Below, piece after piece: positions 14,444 to 23,479 of a DNA stretch of 35,720 bases. The DNA comes from Actinomycetes bacterium. Lineage in GTDB: Bacteria; Actinomycetota; CADDZG01; JAHWKV01. Under the pieces are notes generated by a model. The model was not told the DNA's origin, ran no database searches, and saw only the letters and a list, made by a program, of their open reading frames with translations. The position numbers and the translations under genes are program-made. How positions within the stretch are numbered: position 1 is the stretch's first letter; each line of letters begins with the position of its first letter. The stretch lies in assembly GCA_029263075.1 (NCBI GenBank), contig JAJCYE010000020.1, forward strand, positions 1 through 35,720, read 5' to 3'.

Positions 14444-16789
14444 TTAGACCAGAGCCTTCTGGTTGGTTTCAAGAATGTCGTAAACCGTATTGCGCCGGGC
14501 CCAGGGCCGGCCGATCTCGGTGGCCAGGCGCCGCATCTGCTCGGGACCCAACTCCTGTCCGTGGGCGGCCCCCGCCGACCGGGAGATGATTTCGTTCATC
14601 AGGGTGCCGCCGAGGTCGTTGCATCCGGCCTTCAGTGCCGCCTGAGAGCCCTCAGGGCCCATCTTCACCCAAGACACCTGGATGTTGGTGATCTGGGGGT
14701 TTAGTGCCAGCCTGGCGACCGCATGCATCCGTAAGGACTCCTCGAAAGTTGGTCCCCGGCGGGCCTTGCCCTTGAGGTAAATGGGAGCGGCCATGTGGAC
14801 GAAGGGCAGAGGCACGAACTCGGTGAAGCCGCCGGTGTCTTTTTGGATGTCCCGCAATACCGTGAGGTGCCGGGCCCAAGAGCGATAGTCGTCGGCGTGC
14901 CCGAACATGATTGTGGTGGACATCTTGAGCCCCAGGCGATGGGCGGTGGCGGAAACCTCGGACCACTCCGCCGTGTTGATCTTGTCCGGGCAGATGTGTG
15001 CCCGGATGCGGTCTTCGAGGATCTCCGCTGCGGTCCCCGGGAGCGTTGACAGACCGTTGTCCTTCAACTCCCACAAGAAGTCCCGGACCGAAACGCCCTT
15101 GGTGGCGGCACCCTGCCAGACCTCGAGCGGACTGAAGGCGTGGATGTGGATATCCGGGACGGCCTGCTTGATCGCCCGGAGTACCCCGACGTAGAAGTCG
15201 CCGGTGAAAGAGGGGTGGATACCCCCCTGCAGGCAGACCTCGGTGGCGCCGGCGGCCCATGCTTCCTGGGAACGGCGGGCTATCTCATCCAGGTCCAGCA
15301 GGTACGGATCTCCCCTGAGGTTCAGCGACTTGGGGCCCTTGCTGAATGCGCAGAACCCGCACTTGAAGTAGCACATGTTGGTGTAGTTGATGTTGCGGTT
15401 GATGACGTAGGTAACGGTGTCCCCGCTGACCTCGCGGCGCAGTGCGTCGGCGGCCCGGAACAGGTCACGTTGTTCGGGACCCCGGGCGGTGAACAGCAGT
15501 TCTATCTCCTGCTCGTTCAACTCACCCTTGGCGTACGCCTTGTCCAGTACCCGGGCGAAGCCACGGCGGCTGCGCACGGCCGGGCTGCCCGACCAACCGA
15601 TGGGAGAGTTCAAGACATCGGGGGCGGCAACCGGGGAGCCGGGGAACCAGGAGGTGTCCCTAGAGAGGCCGTGGGTGTCGATGTGTTCCAGGACCTTGGG
15701 CCGGACCTTCTTGTCCACCCAGTCGGGGTCGAACGCGTAGCGGGGGTAGATGCCCAGGCGAGGCAGGAGCATGAAGCCTGCCGACTCGGTGACCGACCTC
15801 AACCCCTCTATGGCCGGCCAAGGGGCCTCGGGGTTCACGTGATCCACGGTGACCGGCGAAACACCGCCCCAGTCATTGATTCCGGCTTCGATGTAGCGGA
15901 CCAGTGATTTGTCCACACCGCCCTGTTTTTCTGCAAGGTTCGGCGGGGCCTGCACGCTCACTTCGGCGGGAAGCAGCACTCGGGCCAGGGCGATCGTCGC
16001 CAGCATCTCGTCCAGCCCCGGCTCGGGGTGGGAGTGCATGGGGGTGTCCGCCTTCGCCCGGAAGTTTTGGACGATCACCTCCTGGATGTGACCGTGGCGT
16101 AGGTGGGAATCACGGATTGCAGCCAGCGTCTCCACCCGGTCGGCCCAGGTCTCGCCGATGCCGATCAACAACCCGGTGGTGAACGGGATCTTTTGGCGGC
16201 CCGCTTCGTCGATGGTCTGCATGCGCAGCGCCGGGTCTTTGTCGGGAGACCCGTGGTGGGCGTGGCCTTTGGTCAACAGTTCGCGGGAGGTGGACTCCAT
16301 CATGATCCCCATCGAGGGCCCGGTTCTTCTGAGATAGGTCAACTCGTCGGGGTTCATCACCCCGGGGTTCAGGTGGGGCAACAACCCGGTTTCTTCAAGA
16401 ACCGCTCCCGCCGCGGCGGCCAGATACTCCAGAGTCGTGGCATAGCCCATCTCCTCCAACTCCTGCCGGGCAACCTTAAAACGCAACTCCGGCTTGTCGC
16501 CCAGGGTGAAAAGAGCCTCTTTACACCCGGCTGCGGCAGCCGATCGGGCGAGATCCAGGACCTCCTCCATGGACATGTACGCCTTGCGGCCCTGGATGGG
16601 AGGACGAGCGAAGGTGCAGTAGTGGCAGACGTCCCGGCACAGCTTGGTTAGCGGGATGAAGACCTTCGGGGAGTAGGTGACAATGTTGCCCCAGGCCGCA
16701 TCGCGGATACCCGAAGCTTGTGAGATCAGGGGCTTGTGGTCTCCCGATTCCAGCAGAGAGACGAGTTCGTGGTCCGGGATCTCAGTCAT
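14444..16789 (-). CDS. fbiC: FbiC, fused CofG-CofH radical SAM F0 synthase
   Basis: Makes the deazaflavin F0 from 5-amino-6-ribitylaminouracil and tyrosine, the first committed part of coenzyme F420 synthesis. It is 781 residues with two radical SAM halves. The N-terminal CofG half has C51-x3-C55-x2-C58 (CRDVCHYC). The C-terminal CofH half has C473-x3-C477-x2-C480 (CYFKCGFC). The fusion order and length match actinobacterial FbiC. The start is ATG (MTEIPDHELVSLL), 12 bases downstream of TATCAT; the frame upstream runs into the divergent cofD. It is head-to-head with cofD, separated by at most 12 bases if the cofD ATG is right. In mycobacteria fbiC is unlinked from fbiAB, so having all three together is notable. 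Confidence 0.97.
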   Translation of the reverse strand: MTEIPDHELVSLLESGDHKPLISQASGIRDAAWGNIVTYSPKVFIPLTKLCRDVCHYCTFARPPIQGRKAYMSMEEVLDLARSAAAAGCKEALFTLGDKPELRFKVARQELEEMGYATTLEYLAAAAGAVLEETGLLPHLNPGVMNPDELTYLRRTGPSMGIMMESTSRELLTKGHAHHGSPDKDPALRMQTIDEAGRQKIPFTTGLLIGIGETWADRVETLAAIRDSHLRHGHIQEVIVQNFRAKADTPMHSHPEPGLDEMLATIALARVLLPAEVSVQAPPNLAEKQGGVDKSLVRYIEAGINDWGGVSPVTVDHVNPEAPWPAIEGLRSVTESAGFMLLPRLGIYPRYAFDPDWVDKKVRPKVLEHIDTHGLSRDTSWFPGSPVAAPDVLNSPIGWSGSPAVRSRRGFARVLDKAYAKGELNEQEIELLFTARGPEQRDLFRAADALRREVSGDTVTYVINRNINYTNMCYFKCGFCAFSKGPKSLNLRGDPYLLDLDEIARRSQEAWAAGATEVCLQGGIHPSFTGDFYVGVLRAIKQAVPDIHIHAFSPLEVWQGAATKGVSVRDFLWELKDNGLSTLPGTAAEILEDRIRAHICPDKINTAEWSEVSATAHRLGLKMSTTIMFGHADDYRSWARHLTVLRDIQKDTGGFTEFVPLPFVHMAAPIYLKGKARRGPTFEESLRMHAVARLALNPQITNIQVSWVKMGPEGSQAALKAGCNDLGGTLMNEIISRSAGAAHGQELGPEQMRRLATEIGRPWARRNTVYDILETNQKALV

Positions 16790-16801
16790 CGCGATGTCCC
16801 G

Positions 16802-17788
16802 ATGATACTGTCCTCGCTTGCGCAACGTACAAATTTCGCCGGACCGGAGGGACTGAGCATCACCGCATTCAGGATTACAGCTCTCGCCGGAGGGGTCGGC
16901 GCCGCCCGGTTCTTGAGGGGCCTGACCATGGCCACCAGGGACGACGAGGTGACGGTAATAGGCAACACCGGCGACGACTCGGTGATGCACGGGCTGCACA
17001 TCAGCCCCGACCTGGACATCGTCTCCTACACGCTGGCAGGCATCGTCGACGATGCCGGCTGGGGCATCTCAGGCGACACCACCAACGCCCTGGAGCAGAT
17101 GGGCCGGTACGGGATTGAGACCTGGTTCACGCTCAAGGACCGGGATATCGGCACCCACATGGCCCGCACCCACCTGCTCGCCGAAGGGCTCACGCTGACC
17201 GAGGTCACCGACCGCATCCGCACCAGCCTGGGCATCGGCGCCCAGATCATCCCGATGAGCAACGACCCCGTCCGGACCAAGATCCTGACCGCGGGCGGGG
17301 AGGTCCGGGAGTTCCAGGAGTACTTCGTGAAGCTTCGCCACTCCGACGTGGTGGCCGGGGTGGAGTTCGACGGCGCCGCCACCTCCACCCCAGCACCGGG
17401 AGTCCTTGAGGCCATCGAGTCGGCCGAGATGATAATCATCAGCCCGTCCAACCCGGTGCTCAGCATCGGCCCGATCCTCTCGGTCCCCGGTATCCGGCAG
17501 GCGATTGCCCGCCGCAGGGACGATGTTGTGGCCATCTCCCCGATCATCGCCGGTTCGGCCCTGAAGGGGCCCGCCGCCACCCTCCTACCGGTTGTGGGCG
17601 CCGAGGCGACCGCTGCAGGGGTGGCCGGCCTGTACCGGGACATCTGCGGCACCATGGTGCTGGACAAGGCGGATGCCGCGCGGGCAGAGCAGGTGGAGGC
17701 GTTGGGGATGAAGGTTCTGGTCACCCAGACCATCATGCACACACCCGCCGACGCCAAACAGTTGGCGAAAGAGATCCTGGACCTGTGA
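16802..17788 (+). CDS. cofD: CofD/FbiA, 2-phospho-L-lactate (or PEP) transferase of F420 synthesis
   Basis: Transfers the lactyl- or enolpyruvyl-phosphate group from the activated guanosine donor to F0, giving F420-0 or dehydro-F420-0. From this ATG it is 328 residues. The CofD core begins ITALAGGVGAARFLRGL and continues with VIGNTGDD, DTTNALEQMGRYG, IIPMSNDPVRT and a late IMHTPADAKQLA; family length is about 310-330. The start is uncertain. ATG at 16802 adds about 20 residues before the family's usual N-terminus, while a good GGAGG (16846-16850) has no ATG, GTG or TTG at the right distance, only CTG (16853) and ATC (16859). Its stop overlaps cofE (GTGA). CofC, which makes the donor, is not in the window. 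Confidence 0.93.
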   Translation: MILSSLAQRTNFAGPEGLSITAFRITALAGGVGAARFLRGLTMATRDDEVTVIGNTGDDSVMHGLHISPDLDIVSYTLAGIVDDAGWGISGDTTNALEQMGRYGIETWFTLKDRDIGTHMARTHLLAEGLTLTEVTDRIRTSLGIGAQIIPMSNDPVRTKILTAGGEVREFQEYFVKLRHSDVVAGVEFDGAATSTPAPGVLEAIESAEMIIISPSNPVLSIGPILSVPGIRQAIARRRDDVVAISPIIAGSALKGPAATLLPVVGAEATAAGVAGLYRDICGTMVLDKADAARAEQVEALGMKVLVTQTIMHTPADAKQLAKEILDL

Positions 17789-18498
17789 CCGCGGCGGCAA
17801 TCTCGGTCTTCGGGGTGAAGATCGAGGGTGAGTTCAGTAAGGGCGACCAGGTGGCCGACCGAATTTACGACGCCTGCGTTGAAGCAGGGGTGGCGCTGCA
17901 GGACGACGACGTGGTGGTGGTAACCCACAAGATCGTCTCGAAGGCCGAAGGCCGGGTCGCCCGCATGACCGCCGGGGACTGGGCCGCCCGGGATGCCCTG
18001 ATCCTCAAGGAGGGGGCCACCTTCATCCGCAGGAATCGCTCGGTTGCCATCACCAAGACCAAACATGGGTTCATCTGCGCGAGCGCCGGGATCGACGCCT
18101 CCAACGTGGAGCCCGGCACCGTCACCCTTCTGCCCCGGGACTCGGACCGCTCTGCCCGGAGCATCCGAAGCCGGCTCAACCACCTGGCCCAGGTCGACGT
18201 AGCGGTAATCATCTGTGACACGTTCGGCCGGGCCTGGCGCAACGGGCAGACCAACGTGGCGATAGGCGTGGCGGGGATGTTGCCGACAATCAACTACCGG
18301 GACACCACCGACAGTTTCGGGACCGTTTTAAAGGTGACCAACATTGCGATCGCCGACGAACTGGCGGGGACCGCGGAGATGGTGATGGGCAAGGCGGAGG
18401 GAGTGCCGGTAGCCGTGATCCGGGGCGCACCGGTGAAGCGCGGGCGGGGAACCATCAAAGACCTGATCAGGCCCGCTTCCGACGACCTGTTTCTCTAG
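17785..18498 (+). CDS. cofE: CofE, F420-0:gamma-glutamyl ligase
   Basis: Adds gamma-linked glutamates to F420-0 using GTP. It is 237 residues, with VVVTHKIVSKAEGRV and the conserved CDTFGRAWRNGQTNVAIG. The GTG start overlaps the cofD stop (GTGA), so the two are coupled. It has only the CofE domain: mycobacterial FbiB is about 448 residues, with an additional C-terminal nitroreductase-like domain that reduces dehydro-F420-0. Here the gene ends in a clean stop right after the ligase domain (KDLIRPASDDLFL) and 19 bases later meets the convergent galE-like gene, so that domain must be encoded elsewhere or not be needed. Confidence 0.96.
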   Translation: MTAAAISVFGVKIEGEFSKGDQVADRIYDACVEAGVALQDDDVVVVTHKIVSKAEGRVARMTAGDWAARDALILKEGATFIRRNRSVAITKTKHGFICASAGIDASNVEPGTVTLLPRDSDRSARSIRSRLNHLAQVDVAVIICDTFGRAWRNGQTNVAIGVAGMLPTINYRDTTDSFGTVLKVTNIAIADELAGTAEMVMGKAEGVPVAVIRGAPVKRGRGTIKDLIRPASDDLFL

Positions 18499-18517
18499 TG
18501 GGGGCCTCGGCGCCCGG

Positions 18518-19453
18518 CTAAACCTGGCTCCGCAGAAATTCAACGGTCTCGCTCAACCCCCGGTTCAGGTCCTTTTGCGGCGACCAACCCAGGATCGACC
18601 CGGCTTTGGCGCTGTTCAGGCAACTGCGGTGCAGTTCTCCCGCCCGGGCCGGCTTGAACTCCGGATCTGCCTCCACCCCGCAGATCGCGGCCAGCCGGGA
18701 GTACAACTCGTTGACACTGGTCTCAATTCCGGTGCCGATATTGAATGTCTCCCCGTCCCCGTTGGAGGAAGCGGCCAGAAACGCCTCAACAACGTCTCCG
18801 ACGAACAGGTAGTCGCGGGTCTGGGTGCCGTCGCCGAAGATTGAGCACGGTTCGCCTTTGAGAAGGCGCAGCCCGAAGATCGCCACCACCCCGGCCTCCC
18901 CCGCCGGGTCCTGGCGGGGGCCGTAGACGTTGCCCAGCGCCAGGTTGGCGTAGCTCAGGCCCCCGGTCTCCCGGTAAAAACGTAGATAATCCTCCATCAC
19001 CATCTTGGTGATGCCGTAGGGGGAGTCGGGGTTTTTCGGGGTCTGCTCGTCCAGGGGGAGCCGCTGAGGGTCCGCCTCGCCGTAGATACACCCTCCCGAC
19101 GACGCCGAAATCACCCGGGCCCCCACCTTTGCCGCCGCACCCAGGACCCGAAGGGTCCCCACGACGTTGACCTCGGCGTCGTAGATGGGGTCGGCTACCG
19201 ATCGGCGCACGTCCATCTGAGCCGCGAAGTGGTAGATCTCATCGGGCCGGAACTCCTCGATGAGCCGGGCCGAGGCTTCGTCCCTAATGTCCAGGCGGTC
19301 CACGCCCACCCCGGCGGCCTCCAGGAACCGAAGGCGCTGGTCTCCCGAAGTCAGGTTGTCAATAACCCGGACCTCCCGGCCGGTCGCCACCAACAGATCC
19401 ACCATGTGGCTCCCGATGAACCCGGCCCCCCCGGTAACCAGTGCCCGAGTCAT
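18518..19453 (-). CDS. GalE-like NAD-dependent sugar epimerase
   Basis: A 311-residue extended short-chain dehydrogenase. It has the N-terminal NAD site [25 protein letters not shown], a Ser-containing ASSGGCIYG and the catalytic YGITK (Tyr-x3-Lys), then [10 protein letters not shown] and a [11 protein letters not shown] segment. This fits UDP-glucose 4-epimerases of the actinobacterial galE1 type, but related GDP- or dTDP-sugar enzymes share all these motifs, so the substrate is not certain. Its ATG overlaps the gmd stop (ATGA). It is the last gene of the nucleotide-sugar block and convergent with cofE. Confidence 0.85.
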   Translation of the reverse strand: MTRALVTGGAGFIGSHMVDLLVATGREVRVIDNLTSGDQRLRFLEAAGVGVDRLDIRDEASARLIEEFRPDEIYHFAAQMDVRRSVADPIYDAEVNVVGTLRVLGAAAKVGARVISASSGGCIYGEADPQRLPLDEQTPKNPDSPYGITKMVMEDYLRFYRETGGLSYANLALGNVYGPRQDPAGEAGVVAIFGLRLLKGEPCSIFGDGTQTRDYLFVGDVVEAFLAASSNGDGETFNIGTGIETSVNELYSRLAAICGVEADPEFKPARAGELHRSCLNSAKAGSILGWSPQKDLNRGLSETVEFLRSQV

Positions 19454-20451
19454 CGGACCAGCTTGCCGCTGCGTTCATCTTCCAAGAGTCGGATATCGGC
19501 GTCGACCATCAGCCGGACCAAATCCTCGAACCCGGTCTTGGGCGCCCAGCCCAGTTCAACCCGAGCTTTGGTGGCATCGCCCAAAAGGTGGTTGACCTCG
19601 GTCGGCCGGTAGTACCGGGGGTCGATCTCAACATGATTCTCCCAATTCAGGCCGGCGTGACCGAAGGCGATTTCACAGAACTCCCTGGGGGTGTGGGCCT
19701 CGCCGGTGGCAACCACATAATCGTCCGGCTGGTCCTGCTGGAGCATCATCCACATCGCCTCGACGTACTCCGGCGCATAGCCCCAGTCCCGCAGCGCGTC
19801 CAGGTTGCCCATGAACAGCTTGTCCTGGATACCGGCCTGGATACGGGCGACGGCCCGCGAGATCTTGCGGGTGACGAAATTTTCCCCCCGCCGGGGAGAC
19901 TCGTGGTTGAACAGGATGCCGCTGCAGGCGAACAGGTTGTGCGCTTCCCGGTAGTTGACCGTGGTCCAGTGTCCGTAGAGCTTGGCCACTCCGTAGGGGC
20001 TTTGGGGGACAAACCGGGTGGCTTCGTTCTGGGGCGCCGGGCTGGCGCCGAACATCTCCGATGAGGAGGCCTGGTAGAAGCGGGTGGGGACGCCGGCGGT
20101 CCTTATCGCCTCCAAAATGCGGATCACGCCCAGGCCGGTTACGTCGCCGGTGTACTCGGGTACGTCGAACGAAACCCGGACGTGGCTTTGGGCGGCCAGG
20201 TTGTAGACCTCGTCCGGCTGGACATCCCGGATCAGGCAGAACAACGACGAGGAGTCGGACAGGTCGGCATAGTGCTTGAAGAAGCGGACGCCCGCCTCGT
20301 GCGGGTCCCGGTAGACGCCGTCCAACCGGCCACTGTTGAACGACGAAGACCGCCGCACCACCCCGTGCACCTCGTAACCCTTGGCGAGCAACATCTCGGC
20401 CAGGTAGGAGCCGTCCTGGCCGGTAACACCGGTGATGAGCGCCTTTTTCAA
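19450..20451 (-). CDS. gmd: GDP-mannose 4,6-dehydratase
   Basis: Converts GDP-D-mannose to GDP-4-dehydro-6-deoxy-D-mannose using bound NADP. It is 333 residues. Signatures are [52 protein letters not shown], the catalytic [12 protein letters not shown] (Tyr-x3-Lys), and [16 protein letters not shown], all diagnostic for Gmd rather than dTDP-glucose dehydratases. It is flanked by coupled overlaps: its ATG overlaps the reductase stop upstream and its stop overlaps the epimerase start downstream. Its substrate would derive from the mannose-phosphate genes at the other end of the window. Confidence 0.96.
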   Translation of the reverse strand: MKKALITGVTGQDGSYLAEMLLAKGYEVHGVVRRSSSFNSGRLDGVYRDPHEAGVRFFKHYADLSDSSSLFCLIRDVQPDEVYNLAAQSHVRVSFDVPEYTGDVTGLGVIRILEAIRTAGVPTRFYQASSSEMFGASPAPQNEATRFVPQSPYGVAKLYGHWTTVNYREAHNLFACSGILFNHESPRRGENFVTRKISRAVARIQAGIQDKLFMGNLDALRDWGYAPEYVEAMWMMLQQDQPDDYVVATGEAHTPREFCEIAFGHAGLNWENHVEIDPRYYRPTEVNHLLGDATKARVELGWAPKTGFEDLVRLMVDADIRLLEDERSGKLVR

Positions 20452-21374
20452 TGCGTGTCCTCCAGGGTCGAACGGTACCAGTCGAGAGTGTCACCGAGGG
20501 ACCTCTCGAGGGGGATTTCGTGAGCCCATCCGAGGTGATTTGAGATCTTTGACGGGTCTCCGACCAGTTCATCCGTCACGGCCGACACATGCAGCTTTTG
20601 CTCATGAATCTGCACGCTATCCGACACCGTAGAGATTTCCAGCAATTTACCCAACAGGTCCCCCATACGTACCGATACCCCCGAACACACGTTGTACGCC
20701 TCGCCCGCCTCGCCCCTCTCCAGCAGCAGGCGGTAGGCCCGGACGACGTCGCGGACATCCAGGAAGTCCCGGCGTGAGTCCAGGTTGCCCACGTGCATTT
20801 CACCGCCCCCCACCAACTCCAGCCGGGCGATCTGGGATGCAAACGACCCGACGGCGTAGGCCGGGCTTTGCCCCGGACCGGTGTGGTTGAAGGAACGGGT
20901 GAAAATGCTCTCGATACCGTACTGGTTCAGGTACATCATCCCCATCTGCTCCTGGACGACCTTTGTCAGGGAGTAGGGAGAACTTGCCGCCTGCGGGTCC
21001 CCTTCGGCGAGCGGGCGCCCGCCCGACGATAAGTACTGTTGGGCCGACCCGACCAACAAAACCCGCGGATTGGACCCCTTGGCGGCTTCCAGCAGGTTGC
21101 CGGTACCGATGATGTTGCTGCGGTAGGTGGCATTCGGGTCATCCCAGGATCCGCCGACTGAGGCCTGCGCTGCGAGGTGGATAACGCCTTCGGGTTCAAC
21201 CCGGGCGAAAAGGCGGCGGACGGCATCCTGGTCGGTGAGGTCGAGCGGATCCCAGTCATCGCCGGATTGCGGGGGATCGAGGGAGGTAGCGCGGACCTCG
21301 TGGTCGCACTGCTGCAGATGGGGAACCAGATGCCGGCCTACGAACCCCCCGGCACCGGTAACCAGGACCCTTAT
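20448..21374 (-). CDS. GDP-4-dehydro-6-deoxy-mannose reductase (Rmd-like), non-canonical start
   Basis: Acts after Gmd, reducing the 4-keto sugar; Rmd enzymes yield GDP-D-rhamnose. Read from 21374 it is 308 residues, the normal length. It has [15 protein letters not shown] (NAD(P) site), [26 protein letters not shown], the catalytic [11 protein letters not shown] and [14 protein letters not shown]. The GDP-sugar RmD family is preferred over GDP-fucose synthase because of YSLTK and FNHTGPGQ; the product (D-rhamnose versus 6-deoxytalose) is inferred. There is no ATG, GTG or TTG before the glycine-rich motif: the codon where Met is expected is ATA (21374-21372), with an in-frame TAG just before it. 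The first canonical start in frame lies at about residue 100, inside the domain. GAAGGG lies 11 bases upstream of ATA. The stop overlaps gmd (ATGA). Confidence 0.88.
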   Translation of the reverse strand: MRVLVTGAGGFVGRHLVPHLQQCDHEVRATSLDPPQSGDDWDPLDLTDQDAVRRLFARVEPEGVIHLAAQASVGGSWDDPNATYRSNIIGTGNLLEAAKGSNPRVLLVGSAQQYLSSGGRPLAEGDPQAASSPYSLTKVVQEQMGMMYLNQYGIESIFTRSFNHTGPGQSPAYAVGSFASQIARLELVGGGEMHVGNLDSRRDFLDVRDVVRAYRLLLERGEAGEAYNVCSGVSVRMGDLLGKLLEISTVSDSVQIHEQKLHVSAVTDELVGDPSKISNHLGWAHEIPLERSLGDTLDWYRSTLEDTH

Positions 21375-21399
21375 CTAACGCACCGCCCTTCGAGCGGAA

Positions 21400-21834
21400 T
21401 CAGTTGCGGGTGGTTGTGGCAGCCTGGTGGGCGCCAGGGGCGGCGGTGGGTTCGGGTGCCGAAGTTTTGCCGACGATGATGATGCCCGTCACCACCAGCG
21501 CCAGGCCAAGCCAACGGGCGCCGGGGACGTGCTCGTGCAGCACGAACTTGCTGAACAGCGCCAACAGGACGTAGGTGATCCCAACAAACGGGTAGGCGAA
21601 GCTCAGCGGGACCCGGGACATGACCACCAGCCAAGAGAGGGCCGACAGGCCGAAGATGGCGAGGCCCCCGAGCACCTGCCAGGTCCGGAGCACGTCAGCA
21701 ACGAGTACCAGTGGCTTGGAAATCCGGGCACCGTCGATAAAGCCGACCCGGTTCATCCCGGTCTTGAGCATGAGTTGCCCGGCCGTAGCAAGGAAGACGG
21801 AGAACAAGACCAGACCTACGGTTTTGAAAGGCAT
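21400..21834 (-). CDS. EamA/SMR-type four-helix transporter
   Basis: A 144-residue membrane protein with four hydrophobic helices (about 4-22, 50-73, 78-95, 108-122) and a short Pro/Ala/Thr-rich tail. The pattern LATAGQLMLKTGM and SFAYPFVGITYVLLALFSKFVLHE is typical of single-domain EamA/SMR proteins such as the ArnE/ArnF flippase subunits, which move sugar-lipids across the membrane. Because it stands between dTDP-rhamnose and GDP-deoxyhexose genes, flipping a polyprenyl-linked sugar is a reasonable inference. TAGGAT lies seven bases before the ATG, so this gene may start a second, leaderless transcript within the sugar block. Confidence 0.82.
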   Translation of the reverse strand: MPFKTVGLVLFSVFLATAGQLMLKTGMNRVGFIDGARISKPLVLVADVLRTWQVLGGLAIFGLSALSWLVVMSRVPLSFAYPFVGITYVLLALFSKFVLHEHVPGARWLGLALVVTGIIIVGKTSAPEPTAAPGAHQAATTTRN

Positions 21835-21841
21835 CCAATTG

Positions 21842-21847
21842 ATCCTA
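21842..21847 (-). promoter_or_regulatory. Internal -10 element before the EamA gene
   Basis: TAGGAT on the minus strand followed by seven bases and the ATG at 21834, the same hexamer and spacing as rmlB. It lies in the 31-base gap after rmlA and suggests that eamA-rmd-gmd-galE is also transcribed on its own. Confidence 0.5.
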
Positions 21848-21865
21848 GCTCAAGCCTCGTTCGGG

Positions 21866-22603
21866 CTAACGGTGGAACGTCACGCCTTTTTCCAGAGCCA
21901 CCAGGATCGACGCTTTCAGCTTGCTTGCCGGGGTGCCGGCGTCGGTCCACCAGCCCCGGAGAATGTCGTAGCTCATAGTGCCTTCTTCGACGTAGAGGTT
22001 GTTGAGGTCGGTCACCTCCAACTCACCCCGCTCGGAAGGGGAGAGGTTGGCGATCAGGTCGAATACCCGGTCGTCGTACATGTAACAACCGGTCACTATC
22101 AGCTCACTTTTGGGCTTGGCCGGCTTCTCTTCGATGCCGATGATCCGGCCATCCCGCACCTCGGCGACGCCGAAGCGCAGCGCATCGTCCAGGGAGACCC
22201 GCTTGAGCAGGATCTTGGCCCCTTTGCCCTGGTCGTGAAAACTCTGGACGTAAGAGGTGAGGTCGTCCTGAAAAATGTTGTCGCCCAGGACCACCATCAC
22301 GTCGTCCCCGGCCGCCATGGGGGCCGCTTGGAGGAGGGCCTCGGCGATGCCTCCGGCGCCCTGCTGGCTGGCGTACTGGATGTTCACGCCCAACTCGGCG
22401 CCGTCGCCCAGAAGGTTGCGGAACTGCTCGACCGACTCGGTGATAGTGACAAGGATCACCTCGGTGACCCCGGCTTGGGCCAGGGATCTGATGGGGTAGT
22501 ACACCATCGGCTCGTCGAAGACATCGAGCATGTGTTTGTTAACTACTCGGGTGACGGGATGGAATCGGGTGCCGTACCCGCCCGCCAGGACCACGCCTTT
22601 CAA
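21866..22603 (-). CDS. rmlA: Glucose-1-phosphate thymidylyltransferase (RmlA-type)
   Basis: Makes dTDP-glucose from dTTP and glucose-1-phosphate, the first step to dTDP-L-rhamnose. It is 245 residues from a TTG (LKGVVLAGGYGTRF) that overlaps the rmlD stop as TTGA. The nucleotide-binding signature GGYGTRFHPVTRVVNKHMLDVFDEPM-like region is present but with HM where the family usually has QL, and VLGDNIF carries the catalytic Asp. It belongs to the short-type nucleotidyltransferases, some 40 residues shorter than classic RmlA (about 290), lacking the C-terminal extension. Its place within rmlBCD supports the role. Confidence 0.88.
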   Translation of the reverse strand: MKGVVLAGGYGTRFHPVTRVVNKHMLDVFDEPMVYYPIRSLAQAGVTEVILVTITESVEQFRNLLGDGAELGVNIQYASQQGAGGIAEALLQAAPMAAGDDVMVVLGDNIFQDDLTSYVQSFHDQGKGAKILLKRVSLDDALRFGVAEVRDGRIIGIEEKPAKPKSELIVTGCYMYDDRVFDLIANLSPSERGELEVTDLNNLYVEEGTMSYDILRGWWTDAGTPASKLKASILVALEKGVTFHR

Positions 22604-23448
22604 GACTGCGTCAACTCCTTCACGTATTCGGCGACGGCTGCACGCCACGGCCTGAGATTTACTCCCGCCTCGCCTGCCTTGGAGCAGTCCAGTTCACTGT
22701 TGGCCGGGCGGGGGGCTACCGGTCCTTGCTTGCCTGCATAGTACTGTGCCGTGGTCACCCGACGCACGCGGGCGGTCAGCCCGGCGGCCTGGATCGCGGC
22801 CTCGGCCACATCCGCCCAGGTCCCCGGCTCCCCCCCCCCGCTCAGGTTGTAGACGCCACTGCACCCGGCGGCCACCAGCGCGGCGGATCCCTCAGCCAGG
22901 TCGGGGGCGTAGGTCGGCCGGCCCCGCTGGTCGTCGACCACCGTCAGTTCGGGGTGGCGGGCCGCAGCGCCGACAATCGACTTCACAAAGTTATGTCCGT
23001 CCCCGAACACCCACGAGGTCCGGATGATCAGGTAGCGGTTCCCGGATGCTCTGGCCGCCACCTCGGACTGGAGTTTGGTGCGGCCGTAGACCGAGGCCGG
23101 CAGGGTACGGTCCAGTTCGGTGTAGGGGCCGGCGTCGCCGCGGAAGACGTAGTCGGAGGAGTACTGCACCAACAAACAGTCGTTGTCGCGGGCGGCGTTC
23201 GCCAGGTTGACCACGGCATCCACGTTGATCAGGCGGGCCTGCTCCGGTTCGGCCTCCGCCCGATCGACCGCGGTGTAGGCGGCGGTGTTGTAGACGACCT
23301 CGGGACGGTGCTCCTCGAAGGCACGGTAAACCGCGCCGGTGTCGGCGATGTCCAGGGCACGGCGGTCCAGCACCACCGCTGCGGGGATGAGTTTGGCGAA
23401 AGCCCTGCCGACTTGGCCGTTCCCGCCGGTAACCAGGACCCTGGTCAT
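22600..23448 (-). CDS. rmlD: dTDP-4-dehydrorhamnose reductase
   Basis: The last step of dTDP-L-rhamnose synthesis, NAD(P)H-dependent reduction at C4. It is 282 residues, normal for RmlD. It has VTGGNGQVGRAF, VYNTAAYTAVDRAEAEP, SSDYVFRG, the catalytic SVYGRTKLQSE (Tyr-x3-Lys) and RTSWVFGDGHNFVKS, all characteristic. It starts with ATG 31 bases after rmlC; its TGA overlaps the rmlA TTG. Confidence 0.95.
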   Translation of the reverse strand: MTRVLVTGGNGQVGRAFAKLIPAAVVLDRRALDIADTGAVYRAFEEHRPEVVYNTAAYTAVDRAEAEPEQARLINVDAVVNLANAARDNDCLLVQYSSDYVFRGDAGPYTELDRTLPASVYGRTKLQSEVAARASGNRYLIIRTSWVFGDGHNFVKSIVGAAARHPELTVVDDQRGRPTYAPDLAEGSAALVAAGCSGVYNLSGGGEPGTWADVAEAAIQAAGLTARVRRVTTAQYYAGKQGPVAPRPANSELDCSKAGEAGVNLRPWRAAVAEYVKELTQS

Positions 23449-23479
23449 CGTTCGTACCCGGTGGTCAGCAGCGGGGAGG

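Noticed and set aside
20448-21059. Reductase gene as a 203-residue truncated protein starting at the first ATG/GTG/TTG-type codon
   Set aside because: The conserved N-terminal cofactor-binding fold is present and intact upstream in the same frame, so the gene is full length with an unusual start, not truncated.
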